Assembly: GCA_006386115.1 (NCBI GenBank)
Contig: VFIW01000101.1
Coordinates: forward strand, 1 to 64,000
DNA from: Globisporangium splendens
Lineage: Eukaryota > Oomycota > Peronosporomycetes > Pythiales > Pythiaceae
Direction: 5' to 3'
DNA: 64,000 nucleotides
Below the pieces are notes generated by a model. The model saw only the letters and a list, made by a program, of their open reading frames with translations, had not been told where the DNA came from and made no database searches. Shown here piece after piece: positions 21,224 through 30,944 of the stretch. Each line of letters starts with the position of its first letter. The stretch's first letter is position 1. Position numbers and translations under genes: made by a program.

Positions 21224-22113
21224 ATGCCAGTAAACTCACCGCGCGGACGCCCGCTTCGCAGCATGCAGTTCAGCTTCAACATCGCGCTGTCGACGTATGA
21301 CGCATCCGCGTTCGAATCGGATACTCTCTGCTCTGTCGTCGCTGAGGATGTCGCGGCAACCAAGTTGAGTGCGAACGGCGATTCCGTCTGGGAGCAGGAA
21401 GGCGTGACCAGCTCGGCGTTCGCGCCGCAGATCTACCAGAACGATGTGAGATCCAGCAACGGGACGACGACGATGTTCCTGGTCGCACAAAATGGCGATT
21501 TCAAGGGCACCAAGGACGCCTGCGGCTCGTTGCCGTTATCCGCGATCCCGTGCCGTAAAGTATCACGGTCCGAGGCCACCGTGTCCACTGAAGAACGGAA
21601 ATGGTGCCACCCAACATCGTGACTCGGCGTGCAACTTTGTTACCAAGCCGAGACTGGGACTGCCAGCAGCTCCAGTGGCGGATCGTCCGGCAATGGCACA
21701 TCAATTGCTGTCGGCGGCGGAAACACGACAAGTTCTGGAACTGCCGACTCCAGCAGTGGCAGCAGCAGCAGCACAGTGACCATAATCCTAGACATTGCGA
21801 TCGGTGTCGCAGTCATTATTTGTGGTGTGCTTCTGTCCCAGGTCTGCAAGCGCAAGGACCAGAGTAAAGTGACACCAGCTACCTCAGGCTACGCGGACAC
21901 AAGTGCCAGTAATTTGCAGCAACGAAGCACCGGCACCACCACCGACTCGCGGGGCAATGCAAACCAGTCGCCATCTGCGCGGCCGTCAATGTCGACGACG
22001 AACATCGACGCCATGAACGAAGACTTCCGTCAGCAGTCGGCCATTCTCGCTGCGTTCACGACGACCACGAGCTCATGATGAAGCACATCGCGTACACGGG
22101 GTTGCACGACTAG
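21224..22113 (+). pseudogene. Truncated paralogue of receptor kinase C (D)
   Basis: Homologous to C from mid-ectodomain (SVWEQEGVTSSAFAPQIYQ against PVWAQEGTIDGTFDAQMYQ) through stalk, transmembrane helix (about 21780-21850) and juxtamembrane segment. Lesions: no signal peptide or first half of the ectodomain, an in-frame TGA at 21620-21622, a one-base frameshift near 22050, and loss of all sequence beyond MMKHIAYTGLHD, where the kinase of C begins. Same orientation as C and directly behind it, so a tandem duplicate that lost its kinase. Confidence 0.8.
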
Positions 22114-22184
22114 TCTAGATGCACCGTAGGAGAAAGCAAAAAAAGAAACTAATCCAAACCTCTCGACCTAGAGTCCAAAAATGA

Positions 22185-24242
22185 CTACTTTAGTTTGGTT
22201 GATAGTCTTTGCTGGCTTTCTTCCGATTCTAGAACCTGGACGATTGCGCTCGCAGTCGGACGCAAGCTCGGGTCCACTTGCAAACAGTGCGCCATGATCT
22301 CACAAACAATCGATCGCAAGAACACAGGCTCTTCTCCCTCTTGTTTGTGCTCTTCGTCACTCTCCACCCGCAGAATGGTCGCATGATGCGAGAGAAGTTC
22401 GGACATGAGGACACCGAATGAATAGATATCACTTTGCGGCGACATGGGGGCGCCATGCAGCACTTCCGGTGCTATCCAAATCGATGGGGATGAAGATGAT
22501 GAGCCTACCTCTTGCTCTACAACAGTGTCCGAAGCTGGCGTCGTGTCTGTTGTTGTAAATCCGATCAACTTTGGCTCGTAGTGATTCGACAACAAAATGT
22601 TCTTGCAGCATAGATCACCATGCACGATCGGCGAGTGTGGGTGCCCATCGTATAAGTACTGCAACGCCCGAGCGACGCCGACGAGGATTCGGCGCATTTG
22701 CTCCCATGTCAGTGGTTCTTTGTCAAAGGCGGAGGTGTTGCTCTGCTTGCCGAGCACATGCTGCAAGTTGCCCTTACGCGCGTACTCGGAAATGACGCAG
22801 AGGCTCTCTGGAGAATCCCACGCGACACCGTAGAAGCGCGCAATGTTGCAATGACGCAGCGACGCGAGTCTCTCGATTCCATGGCTCCAGTCTGGAATGA
22901 AATTTCGTGCTTCAGGTGCAGACCGGCTGATCTTGTCATCGTTTCCCAGGAGCTCGCTTGTCTCGTGCCTGATTTTCTTGACAGCCACGCGTTCGCCGTG
23001 GTACGTGGCGATCCAGATCTCGTTACGAGCCGTCTTTGTGATCTGCTTCCTAAATGCGAGGTGGTCCATTCGCAGGCGCTTACCGGCAAACGCGTCACTG
23101 GAGAGGAACGCGTGATTCCAGTCGTTCTTCCGGTTCTCGTGATCCGACTCGAGGATCGCCTGCACAGGTGTCAGCGCGACGGCAGTGCTACTTACTTCGA
23201 GCTGTTCACTTGAACCAAAAGACGCATCCAGGAAAGCTTGTGGGTCGGCACTTGTCATTTTGGCTTCAGCGCGTCGCTGTTGTTGCTTCCGGAAACGGGA
23301 TTTCCCCTTGCACGCCAAGACGATGAGCAACATGAGTCCAGCGATGACGCCGACGATAATGAGCACGGTGTAGTACATGTTGAAGCCAGGTTTATCTGCT
23401 TGCGCATGCTCGAGCCAGACGGTCACAAGTTTGCCATGCTTCGGTGCGCTCCATTGCGTTGAGACCGATGACGACAACGCGAGTGTTTCATAAGATGCGC
23501 ACGGGATGATCATCGAGGAGAAATCGTCGTTGCCCGCGGCGTCGGACGCACATCTGGCGGACGATTCCTGATCCATTGGAATTGTGTGGATCGCGTTCAC
23601 CGTGTACGTTTCCTTTGTCTCTGAGTCGATCCACGAGTGGGAAGCAATACTGAGGTCTGGAATCGCCTTCGCATTGCCGCCCGTTGCCCAGAACGATGTG
23701 CTGGAATGAGTTGTAGAGGTGAGTTGTTCAGCCACGGCACATTTCAGCATCGGCGCCAGACGACTGCCCTGGCAGTCTGTCGTTGATTCGTGTGACGACG
23801 TCATTGAGCAATTAGCCACGGCACATCCAGCGCCATTCGTGAACTTGGCGTAGGAGACAGCGATGTCTGCCATGGTCGTGTCATTTGCCGTGTAGATCTG
23901 AACGAGCTTCATGGCGCTGCCTTTGGCGGCAACCGAAGCGTCCAACACGTACCCGCTATCCCAGAGCAACGCGCGCTGCAGCAATGCGTGGAGGTCCTTG
24001 AATTTCAGCTGGTACTTTGCGAGACGGTCCTGGATCGGCCTTGGGAGGTTCTTGTGGCTGATACTGAGCTTCGCAAGCGTATCGCCTGCCTGGTACCGCT
24101 GGTAGAACTGCTGCGCGAGGTCGGAGCTCGTACCGTTGAACACAAACATGGTCTCGGCCGGGATGATGATCGACGCCGTCGGGTCCGTGGCGTTCAGCAC
24201 GCGCCGGAGATGCCGCTGTTCATGGTGCATGGCTCTGTTCAT
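22185..24242 (-). CDS. Receptor-like pseudokinase E with unknown six-Cys ectodomain
   Basis: 685 residues. Ectodomain of the A/C type (QRALLWDSGYVL 89-100; C140, C145, C157, C168, C231, C248), transmembrane helix about 289-311, kinase-like domain about 398-678. The fold is recognisable (VAVK with K422, IWIAPEV near 588-594, SDIYSFGV near 604) but the glycine loop is missing (TKTARNEIW), HRDLK is HGDLCCKN at 541-548 and DFG is IGF at 560-562. It should not transfer phosphate normally, although the intact 685-codon frame argues for a functional scaffold and not a dead gene. The model has no signal peptide at its N-terminus; a short upstream exon is possible but I found no convincing one. Confidence 0.82.
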   Translation of the reverse strand: MNRAMHHEQRHLRRVLNATDPTASIIIPAETMFVFNGTSSDLAQQFYQRYQAGDTLAKLSISHKNLPRPIQDRLAKYQLKFKDLHALLQRALLWDSGYVLDASVAAKGSAMKLVQIYTANDTTMADIAVSYAKFTNGAGCAVANCSMTSSHESTTDCQGSRLAPMLKCAVAEQLTSTTHSSTSFWATGGNAKAIPDLSIASHSWIDSETKETYTVNAIHTIPMDQESSARCASDAAGNDDFSSMIIPCASYETLALSSSVSTQWSAPKHGKLVTVWLEHAQADKPGFNMYYTVLIIVGVIAGLMLLIVLACKGKSRFRKQQQRRAEAKMTSADPQAFLDASFGSSEQLEVSSTAVALTPVQAILESDHENRKNDWNHAFLSSDAFAGKRLRMDHLAFRKQITKTARNEIWIATYHGERVAVKKIRHETSELLGNDDKISRSAPEARNFIPDWSHGIERLASLRHCNIARFYGVAWDSPESLCVISEYARKGNLQHVLGKQSNTSAFDKEPLTWEQMRRILVGVARALQYLYDGHPHSPIVHGDLCCKNILLSNHYEPKLIGFTTTDTTPASDTVVEQEVGSSSSSPSIWIAPEVLHGAPMSPQSDIYSFGVLMSELLSHHATILRVESDEEHKQEGEEPVFLRSIVCEIMAHCLQVDPSLRPTASAIVQVLESEESQQRLSTKLK

Positions 24243-27200
24243 TGAGAAATGGAGGTGATGAAAATGAAGTCGAGCCGACGGTCTTCTCTTCTGGACTGGG
24301 GACCAGCCGAAATGGGAGAGCAGGCGGAAGGAAGAGCCTCACGTCGTTCTGGTTTGTTTCGATACCAGCACAGCGGATTCTGAAGAGCAATGCTCGAGGG
24401 TTCCGACAAAAAAGAGAGACCGAATGGTCCATCTCTTGCCCCCAGATGCGGTTGTTCTCTCGCACCTGGAGCTGCGAGGCTCTGCCATTGGTCCGATCTG
24501 GCTGACGAGCAGACAGCATGTCGCACTCCATCCCCCGCAGGCTGCGGCACCACCGCCACGCTCTCTGGAAAAATGAATTAAGACGCAAATGATAGCACTT
24601 GCTCATCTCCATGAAAAAGAGACAGGCGTGTTGGTGGTCTTAGAACCCTTCTTAGAATCGTTGTATTCGCGATAAAGAGGCTGCATGTGTGCAATGATGC
24701 AGGGATTGATCGACACTTTACGGGTCCAATACAGGTCGATTAGGACGCTGTCATTTGGAACTCTCGGTATCCCTCTAGTTAGAGAACTTTTATAACTCAT
24801 ATTTTGTTATACCTACATGAACAGTTTATTGAAATGCAGTAGTTCAAGACTCCTGAAATTGGACAAACAAAAAACGTAATGCATTCTCTATTTGGAGGGC
24901 AGTGAGAGAAAGAGTCTTGCGTGGACACGAATGCAAACGAGCCAACAGAGAACGTCATGCTGACGGCAAAGCGCGGTTCGCAGCAAAGAACGGATGAAAC
25001 ATCGCTCTCTGGTCGTTGAGCGCTCACAACAGTACAGCGTGCCTAGTAATCAAGAGACAGACATTGATTATTGCGCCACGACATTTCAGCTGCAAAGGTG
25101 CAATGGGTTCAGCTTTTTCTCCGTCACTGTCTCAGGACAGATTTTCTCTTCTGCGTGCAAGATTGCATTCAAACAGTGCGCTTGTGTAGAGGTGCGAGCT
25201 ATCCCCTGAGCAGATCCACCTCAAAGAAAAGCTGTCCATTTGGCAAACTTCAACATACCAAGTTTATCAGTCCAATAAACTCCCACTTCACATCATACGG
25301 AGCGTCGTGGAACGGCACTTGTCTCGAGGCCATGTACACTGACGTCGCATCAAAGCCTAAGAGTATGGCCTCTCGGCTAGACAGGTCGACGCGAGAGCGA
25401 TGCAGACCTCGGCGTGTCTTAGTCCCTTGTTCATCTCAACACTAGCTCCGGATTGCTTCAAGCGAACAAAAGTCGACGAGTCTGGCACTCAAGGTTCTAG
25501 TTTGCTGGAGTCTGATGTGGAGAGTACGCAGCGCACGATACATCAATGCAAGAGTACCAACGTGAGCTCGCGTCGTGTTTACAGTAGATTCCGCAGCGCG
25601 TGCTCGAGCATGATTTGGAGCTCTCTGCCACCAACTGTTCTGTGTTTTCACCGAGGTTATACAGTAATTCTCTCTCTATTGAGCTGTGCTCGTTGCCAAA
25701 CAAAGTGCTCTTTTGTCGTCGAGTTTCATGCTACATCGAGATACTGCGCCACTGAATGCAACCGTTGTTTCTGTGTGCGTTTGCAACGGCGACCCATTCC
25801 ATCACAGATGCTTCGATCTGGAAGACTGCTCCTTGAAGCGTTTTTATGCGCAATAGGAATTGGTGCAAGGATTATAGTACATTCGTGCCATTTTATCCAA
25901 GTGGGGTATTTTTGCTCTTTCGAAGAAGGTGAGATAACTCAATACGACATGGGAAATCTGTAGGACGGACGCAGGTCCACAAACTGACCTCATCAATGCA
26001 AGTTTAGCCACAGCACATGCACAAATCGACATGTCCCTCACAACCCATTTTGTATAAAACTACACAACTTTTTCGGATCCGAATAGCAATATACACTTTG
26101 TTCCAGTATAGCTCTGTTGTCGTGGCCTTTTACTTTTGGCGTTTTGTCTGAACACCAAAAGCACAGAATGGCAGTACCGAATGTTCGTCAGTCTGTCTGC
26201 GCCAAAGTGTGCGGTTTTCTTCATTTAGGATTGGATAAAAACATGCATTTTGGTCAATAACGTGGGCTCATCGCGAACAAAGCCATTTCATTGGGCAAAA
26301 AGAGTGTCAAGAGAGAATCAGGGAACTTTCACTCTTGCGCATTCTCTTTCAACGCCTTCAGTCAGCATAACGCAGCAACGCCACTGTATGAAGCACCGTA
26401 TCACTGTAGTGCAGTGCACGCCCACTCCGAGCGAGGCGATACGTTTGCGACCCAATGTGCCAAGACACCCATCTCGAAACTGCCGCACACTGAAACCACT
26501 ACCGTTCGAACCGTTTAGAAGAGACCACCTCCTTAGACAGTCACTTGTCTTGGGAACCGGTTTCTGATTCCGATCTTTGTCAGAACAATGCAGGCTGCAG
26601 CAGGCACCCGCTGCTGCACCCACTGAGCGGGGATCTTGGACAGGACCACCGTTGGGATTTGGGACTGGAGGCTTTCAACCCACCGAGCTTCGGGTGACTG
26701 CAGACCCGGGCACTTACTGACAGGAACGCCAGAACCTGCCTATTGTCAAAGTCCAAGCCAGGCGACTGATATGAAAACACCTACAAAGTCTTCTTAGTTG
26801 TGGGTTTTCTGCCGCCCTGTCACCACCAATCCACTATTTCTTTGAAATCATTCTATCTCCTAGACTGTAAAAGGGAAAGTCCTTCCTCCTTGGCAAGATA
26901 TTGGCTGCCGTTCGAGTTCGAGGGAAAATTGCGCTGGCAGTTGCTTCAAGTGGTGTTGCCACATTTCAGTTCATGGGAGGCAGAATCGCACACTCCACAT
27001 TCAAGCCGCGTCTGGCACCTTGATGTCCGCTTCGACCTGCAGCAATCCTGTCGATCCAACCCGAGCTGATTCACTTCGAGAGGCAAGCATTTTCATGTGG
27101 GACGAAGCTCCGACGTTAAGCACACGTTTGAGACACTGCACAAGACCTCGCAGAAACTAATGGGAAGCAACTGCCTCCCAAATCTGTAGCCAGCTATAAC

Positions 27201-27492
27201 AAATTCAGATAGCCAATTCCCACACGATTATAGTCGACTGTTTTTTTCTCAAGTCAGATTAGTGTGCACGTCAATAATCGAGTATCTTTTTATGTCGACA
27301 ATTTGTGCACAACTAAAGTCGACTTCCACTTTTGGGACTGCCAGTCTTGCACGACTACAGGCGACTACTTTTTTCAGACCACGCAATTCGTGCACGATTT
27401 TGTCGTAACATCCGAAAAAGACGACTTCAGTCAAAGCAGCTGGTCAGTCATAGAAGGTCTGGAATAATTCTTACCGTAGTATACAATCAATA
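24243..27492. other. Large spacer, no convincing gene
   Basis: 3.2 kb between E and the copia element. Frames are short and lack motifs. On the minus strand at about 26580-27065 a few stretches look protein-like (LLQVEADIKVPDA, ARWVESLQSQIP, IPAQWVQQRVPAAACI) but lie in different frames with stops; this may be a scrap of an unidentified gene. Around 27240-27430 GACTAC/GTCGAC-rich motifs recur. Confidence 0.35.
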
Positions 27493-27924
27493 GTAAAGAG
27501 AGCGTTGGAGCTTGGATGTTGATGCAACTTGTGCACAAGATGGCAATGCAAAAAGTGAGTGTATTAGTCAGCTTGAGCAAAAGATCTGAAAGGTGTTTGA
27601 GCTAGGCGTCCCCTACGCTTCCCCTCTGCTGCTCAAAGACTTCCTGACCACACAATATACAAATGCAACATGAAAGCGCCGCGCTCGTGCTTGCGTTCTA
27701 GAACGATCGAAGGAACCGGGCGTGCTGAACCGGTCTGCATGAACCATGCTTGGAAGTCGGCTGGAAGTGGAACTAAAAAGGAGAACATGAGCGAGACTCG
27801 AACCAGCGACCTCAGGTTGGAAGCAGAACGCCAAACCACTGCACCATAGTGAAATCTATACAAATGTTTCTCGAACACACCAACTGTAACACGCACACAC
27901 ACGCGAACACGATCATCTTCAACA
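27493..27924 (-). repeat. Copia 3' LTR
   Basis: 432 bp, starting TGTTGAAGATGATCG and ending CGCTCTCTTTA on the element strand. By eye it differs from the partner LTR at 39616-40046 by a single base (T at 27774, C in the other). It contains a tRNA-like segment. The TG...TA ends depart from the usual TG...CA. Confidence 0.88.
27786..27852 (-). other. tRNA-like segment with A and B boxes inside the copia LTR
   Basis: On the element strand the sequence carries TGGTGCAGTGG (27836-27846) and GGTTCGAGTCT (27794-27804), close to the pol III A box and B box, with a CTTCCAAC anticodon-loop-like centre and about the right spacing for a tRNA. It most resembles eukaryotic tRNA-Gly(UCC), but the acceptor arms do not pair and the T-stem is imperfect, so it is not a working tRNA gene. 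The same segment is in the other LTR. Confidence 0.45.
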
Positions 27925-27933
27925 CTCTCCCTT
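27925..27933 (-). other. Copia polypurine tract
   Basis: AAGGGAGAG directly before the 3' LTR on the minus strand: the expected primer site for plus-strand DNA synthesis. Confidence 0.7.
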
Positions 27934-27938
27934 GATCG

Positions 27939-29171
27939 TTATTCGGCAAGTCGCTTCAACCCCACTTTGCTCTGGAACTCTTTAAGCTTGGGCTTCGGCA
28001 CTGCCTTGGTCATCGCGTCGGCCACCATCTCAGCAGTCGGCTTGTACACGACTTCGAGCTCACCCGATTCGATCTTCTCGCGCGAGAAATGGTACTTTGT
28101 GTCGACGTGCTTCGTGCGCGAGTTGAAAACCGGATTCTTCGCCATCGCCATCGCGCCTTGGTTGTCTTGGAAAATCGTGGTTGGTCCTGCTGGCAACACC
28201 TTCAAATCCGCTAGCAAACGGCGCAGCCACACCATCTCTTGCGTCGCAGAGTACAAACTCATGTATTCTGCCTCGGTGCTCGAGCCTGCAACAGTCGGTT
28301 GTCGCTGGGAGCGCCAGGACACGGCAGTCCCGTTGTACGTGAACACGTACCCCGTCGTCGAGCGCCGATTGCCTTCATCCGACGCCCAGCTTGCGTCCGC
28401 GAACCCCACCAAGCCGGTTTTCTGCTTGCCGTCGTACACGAGCGCGAGGTCTTGAGTTGTCACGAGAAATTTGAGAATGCGCTTCGCCGCAGCCCAGTGC
28501 TCGCTGCCGTAGCGCTCGCAGAACTTTGCGACGTTGCCAACCGCATCCGCAACATCTGATCTGGTGCATGTCACAACATACATCAGTGACCCGACCAGCT
28601 CCCGGTAAGGGTACCGTGGTACGAACTCCTCACCATCTGACATACGGGACAGGCGCGAGTTGGCATCTGCTGGGAGGTAGACTGGCTTCGCGTCGGATAG
28701 CCGGAACTTCTCTGCCAATTGCTGGATGTACCCACGCTGCGACAGCGTGAGTGTGCGCGTGTTTCTGTCGCGCGCAACTTCAATGCCGAGAATGAATCTT
28801 GGTTCACCAAGCTCCTTGATGCTGAAAGCTTCCTTGAGCTTGTTGTGGATTGCGCGCACACCATCGCCCGTCTTGCTCACCAGGATCACGTCATCGACGT
28901 ACACCACCACCGCAGAGCATTCGTCCTCTGTGATGCGTGTGTACAGACACGGATCCGCTTCAGCGCGCGCAAAGCCATGACCGCAAAAGAAATCATCTAG
29001 CTTCTTGTTCCATTGGCGCGCAGCTTGCTTCGTGCCGTACAGGCTCTTCATTAGCCGACACACCTTTCCAGGATGGTTTTCATCTTCATACCCATCTGGC
29101 TGCTTGATGTACACCTCGTCGGTCATTTCCCCATAGAGGAACGCTGTGTCGACAACAACCTGATCGGCTTC
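27939..29171 (-). pseudogene. Copia pol, C-terminal part: RT and RNase H (severed by gypsy)
   Basis: Begins in mid-RT at EADQVVVDTAFLYGEM, right at the gypsy junction. Contains YVDDVILVSK (RT motif C, YVDD) and the copia RNase H with GFADASWASDEGNRRS, SSTEAEYMSL and DTKYHFSREKIESGELEV; ends KEFQSKVGLKRLAE and stops just before the polypurine tract. The open frame continues into the gypsy LTR to 29294, giving an artificial LTR-derived N-terminus. The other half of the RT lies at 36812 and beyond. Confidence 0.88.
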
Positions 29172-29803
29172 TGTAATGGGACGCTGTTCACAACAGTCCC
29201 CAAAACACGGCACACACGCTTGTGCGACGAGGAAGCGATCTCCCGACTTGGAGGGAGAGAAGAACGACTTGAGGGCTTGAGAGAAAATTTGCAACTGAAT
29301 TAAAATGCTAATGGTTCCTGTCGCTACTTGTAAATGAACCCCAAGGGATCCTACACGTTTTATAACTAAAACCTAAACATGCACAATAAAACCTATGAAT
29401 CTGATATATAAAACCTTGGGTACACTGAGGTTGAACCTACGGGATCTTCGAGAAACTTGAACTTGAAGTCCCGTGGAAAATTCCCTGCAAAGTGATTGGC
29501 TACAGCCACTCACTTTAGGTGGCAGACACACGTCGGTCTCATCACCAGCGCAGTTTCCCAAGTAGGAATCATCACTCAGTACTTGATTAGTACATGGATG
29601 TCATCACTCTGTACTGATTAGTACATGTGAACAACATTCTGCACTGATCAGCACAGAGAGCGCTCGTGACGTCATGGTATGACGTCACATGTGCATGTGG
29701 GGACTGTCGTACTGTAATCCCTTTGTTATTTGTCTCTCCACAATGCACACTAAATCTGAGAACAGATCCACCTTCATGTAATGGCTAGGTATAGCCCATT
29801 ACA
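29172..29803 (-). repeat. Gypsy 3' LTR
   Basis: 632 bp with ends TGTAATGGG...CCCATTACA. Compared with the 5' LTR it lacks a 21-bp stretch (partner at about 36740-36760) and shows about 25 base differences by eye. Two TGACGTCA palindromes lie at 29667-29674 and 29680-29687. Confidence 0.92.
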
Positions 29804-29820
29804 TCATCCCCTCCTTAAAG
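29804..29820 (-). other. Gypsy polypurine tract
   Basis: CTTTAAGGAGGGGATGA on the minus strand, directly before the 3' LTR; identical in the left-hand element at 719-735. Confidence 0.7.
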
Positions 29821-29879
29821 TCACAAATACCTTGCGTACTTTTGCAGGCTTTTCGGAGCAGATCACTTTCCAATCGGCC

Positions 29880-30944
29880 ATGAAGCGACCAATCGACCAA
29901 GTGAACCAAGATGAAGAACGTCCGTTGCCCAAGCGGCAGAGAACGGTTCCAGAACTCTTCGACGTTACCTCCATTCTCAACCGAGATGGAGACAAGGAGT
30001 TCTACATGGAACGTTTCTTCTGTTGGCGTCGGATCAACGATCGCGATGATCCGAACCAACACATCGCAGCCCAGAGAGACTCATGGCGAACGTTTGTTCG
30101 TCTTGAGAACGAGAACCAAATGGAGCGTCTTCTTCGTCGCGGCAACGCTCGTGCCGAAAGAAGAACTCCTGCTGACGACAGAGCGAATCCCAGCTCTGGT
30201 CGTCGTAGTGTCGCTCCTGGCGACGCTACAAGCAGTTCTCGTAGCTGCGGACCACGTCGGGAACATCAGACTCCATCGTCTGCCGTGGTTCCCACGTGTC
30301 CGAGCTCGGTGGATATCCACGCCACCGAACTCTGTAGAAGCGTTGAGGGCTCAACCGCTTCTTCCCACGAGTCGGTCGATCCTCATGATCAACAATCGAC
30401 TCAACCACCCAGCGATGATCTCCCTGAGAGTCTATCAATGGGGGTGGGGCTGAACGCGAAAACGATTGAGCGACTCTGGAAGTGGAAGAGTGCTCATCGT
30501 GGGCAAATCGAGGCTTTGCAGCAGCGTTGTTCGACACTTGAGGAACGCTGCGAGAGTCTCGAGAACCTTGTCGCCGATCATGAGTCAAAGATCGATGTCC
30601 CGACAGAAGGTTGTGCCCAGTGTTCGGCTTTGGAGTCCCGTTTCGAGGAACGGTTCCAACAGGTTCAGGACGAACTTGTTCGACTCCGGAAAAACGAGAA
30701 GTCTCGTGAGTTGGCTCACGATCGCCTTTTGCGCTCTGTGGAAGAGGCAGGTTCGGCTTTTGAGGTACTTCGTGGTGAGTACCATTCTCGTCTTCAAGCG
30801 CTGGAGTCGGTGAAGGACCAATCCTTCGACGTCCTGCAACTCTTGTACGCCGAGAAGAATCTCCAGAGCGATGAGCTGTTTGCTCTTCGCAATCAAGTGG
30901 AGAAGCTTCACGATCAGCTTGATCGTTTGCGGAAGATCTCGTAG
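29880..30944 (+). CDS. Antisense coiled-coil ORF in the gypsy element
   Basis: 354 codons on the strand opposite to gag-pol, from the ATG at 29880 (AUG-initiated MKRPIDQVNQ) to the TAG at 30942-30944. N-terminal third is charged with a basic KRQR cluster (18-21), the middle is Ser/Pro-rich, and the C-terminal 150 residues are strongly heptad-patterned (about 206-238, 248-300, 325-352: LEERCESLENL, LRNQVEKLHDQLDRL). Across that part the sense pol strand codes only a low-complexity linker between integrase and chromodomain. The same frame is open in the left-hand copy. The N-terminal portion overlies the chromodomain and pol 3' end. Antisense extra ORFs are known in some plant gypsy elements; I do not recognise this protein. 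Confidence 0.55.
   Translation: MKRPIDQVNQDEERPLPKRQRTVPELFDVTSILNRDGDKEFYMERFFCWRRINDRDDPNQHIAAQRDSWRTFVRLENENQMERLLRRGNARAERRTPADDRANPSSGRRSVAPGDATSSSRSCGPRREHQTPSSAVVPTCPSSVDIHATELCRSVEGSTASSHESVDPHDQQSTQPPSDDLPESLSMGVGLNAKTIERLWKWKSAHRGQIEALQQRCSTLEERCESLENLVADHESKIDVPTEGCAQCSALESRFEERFQQVQDELVRLRKNEKSRELAHDRLLRSVEEAGSAFEVLRGEYHSRLQALESVKDQSFDVLQLLYAEKNLQSDELFALRNQVEKLHDQLDRLRKIS

Noticed and set aside
25400..25963. 187-codon plus-strand frame
   Set aside because: Composition is odd, many Cys and Ser without pattern, no domain and no supporting splice or promoter signs.
27786..27852. A functional tRNA-Gly gene in the LTR
   Set aside because: The acceptor arms do not pair and the T-stem has mismatches; kept only as a tRNA-like segment.
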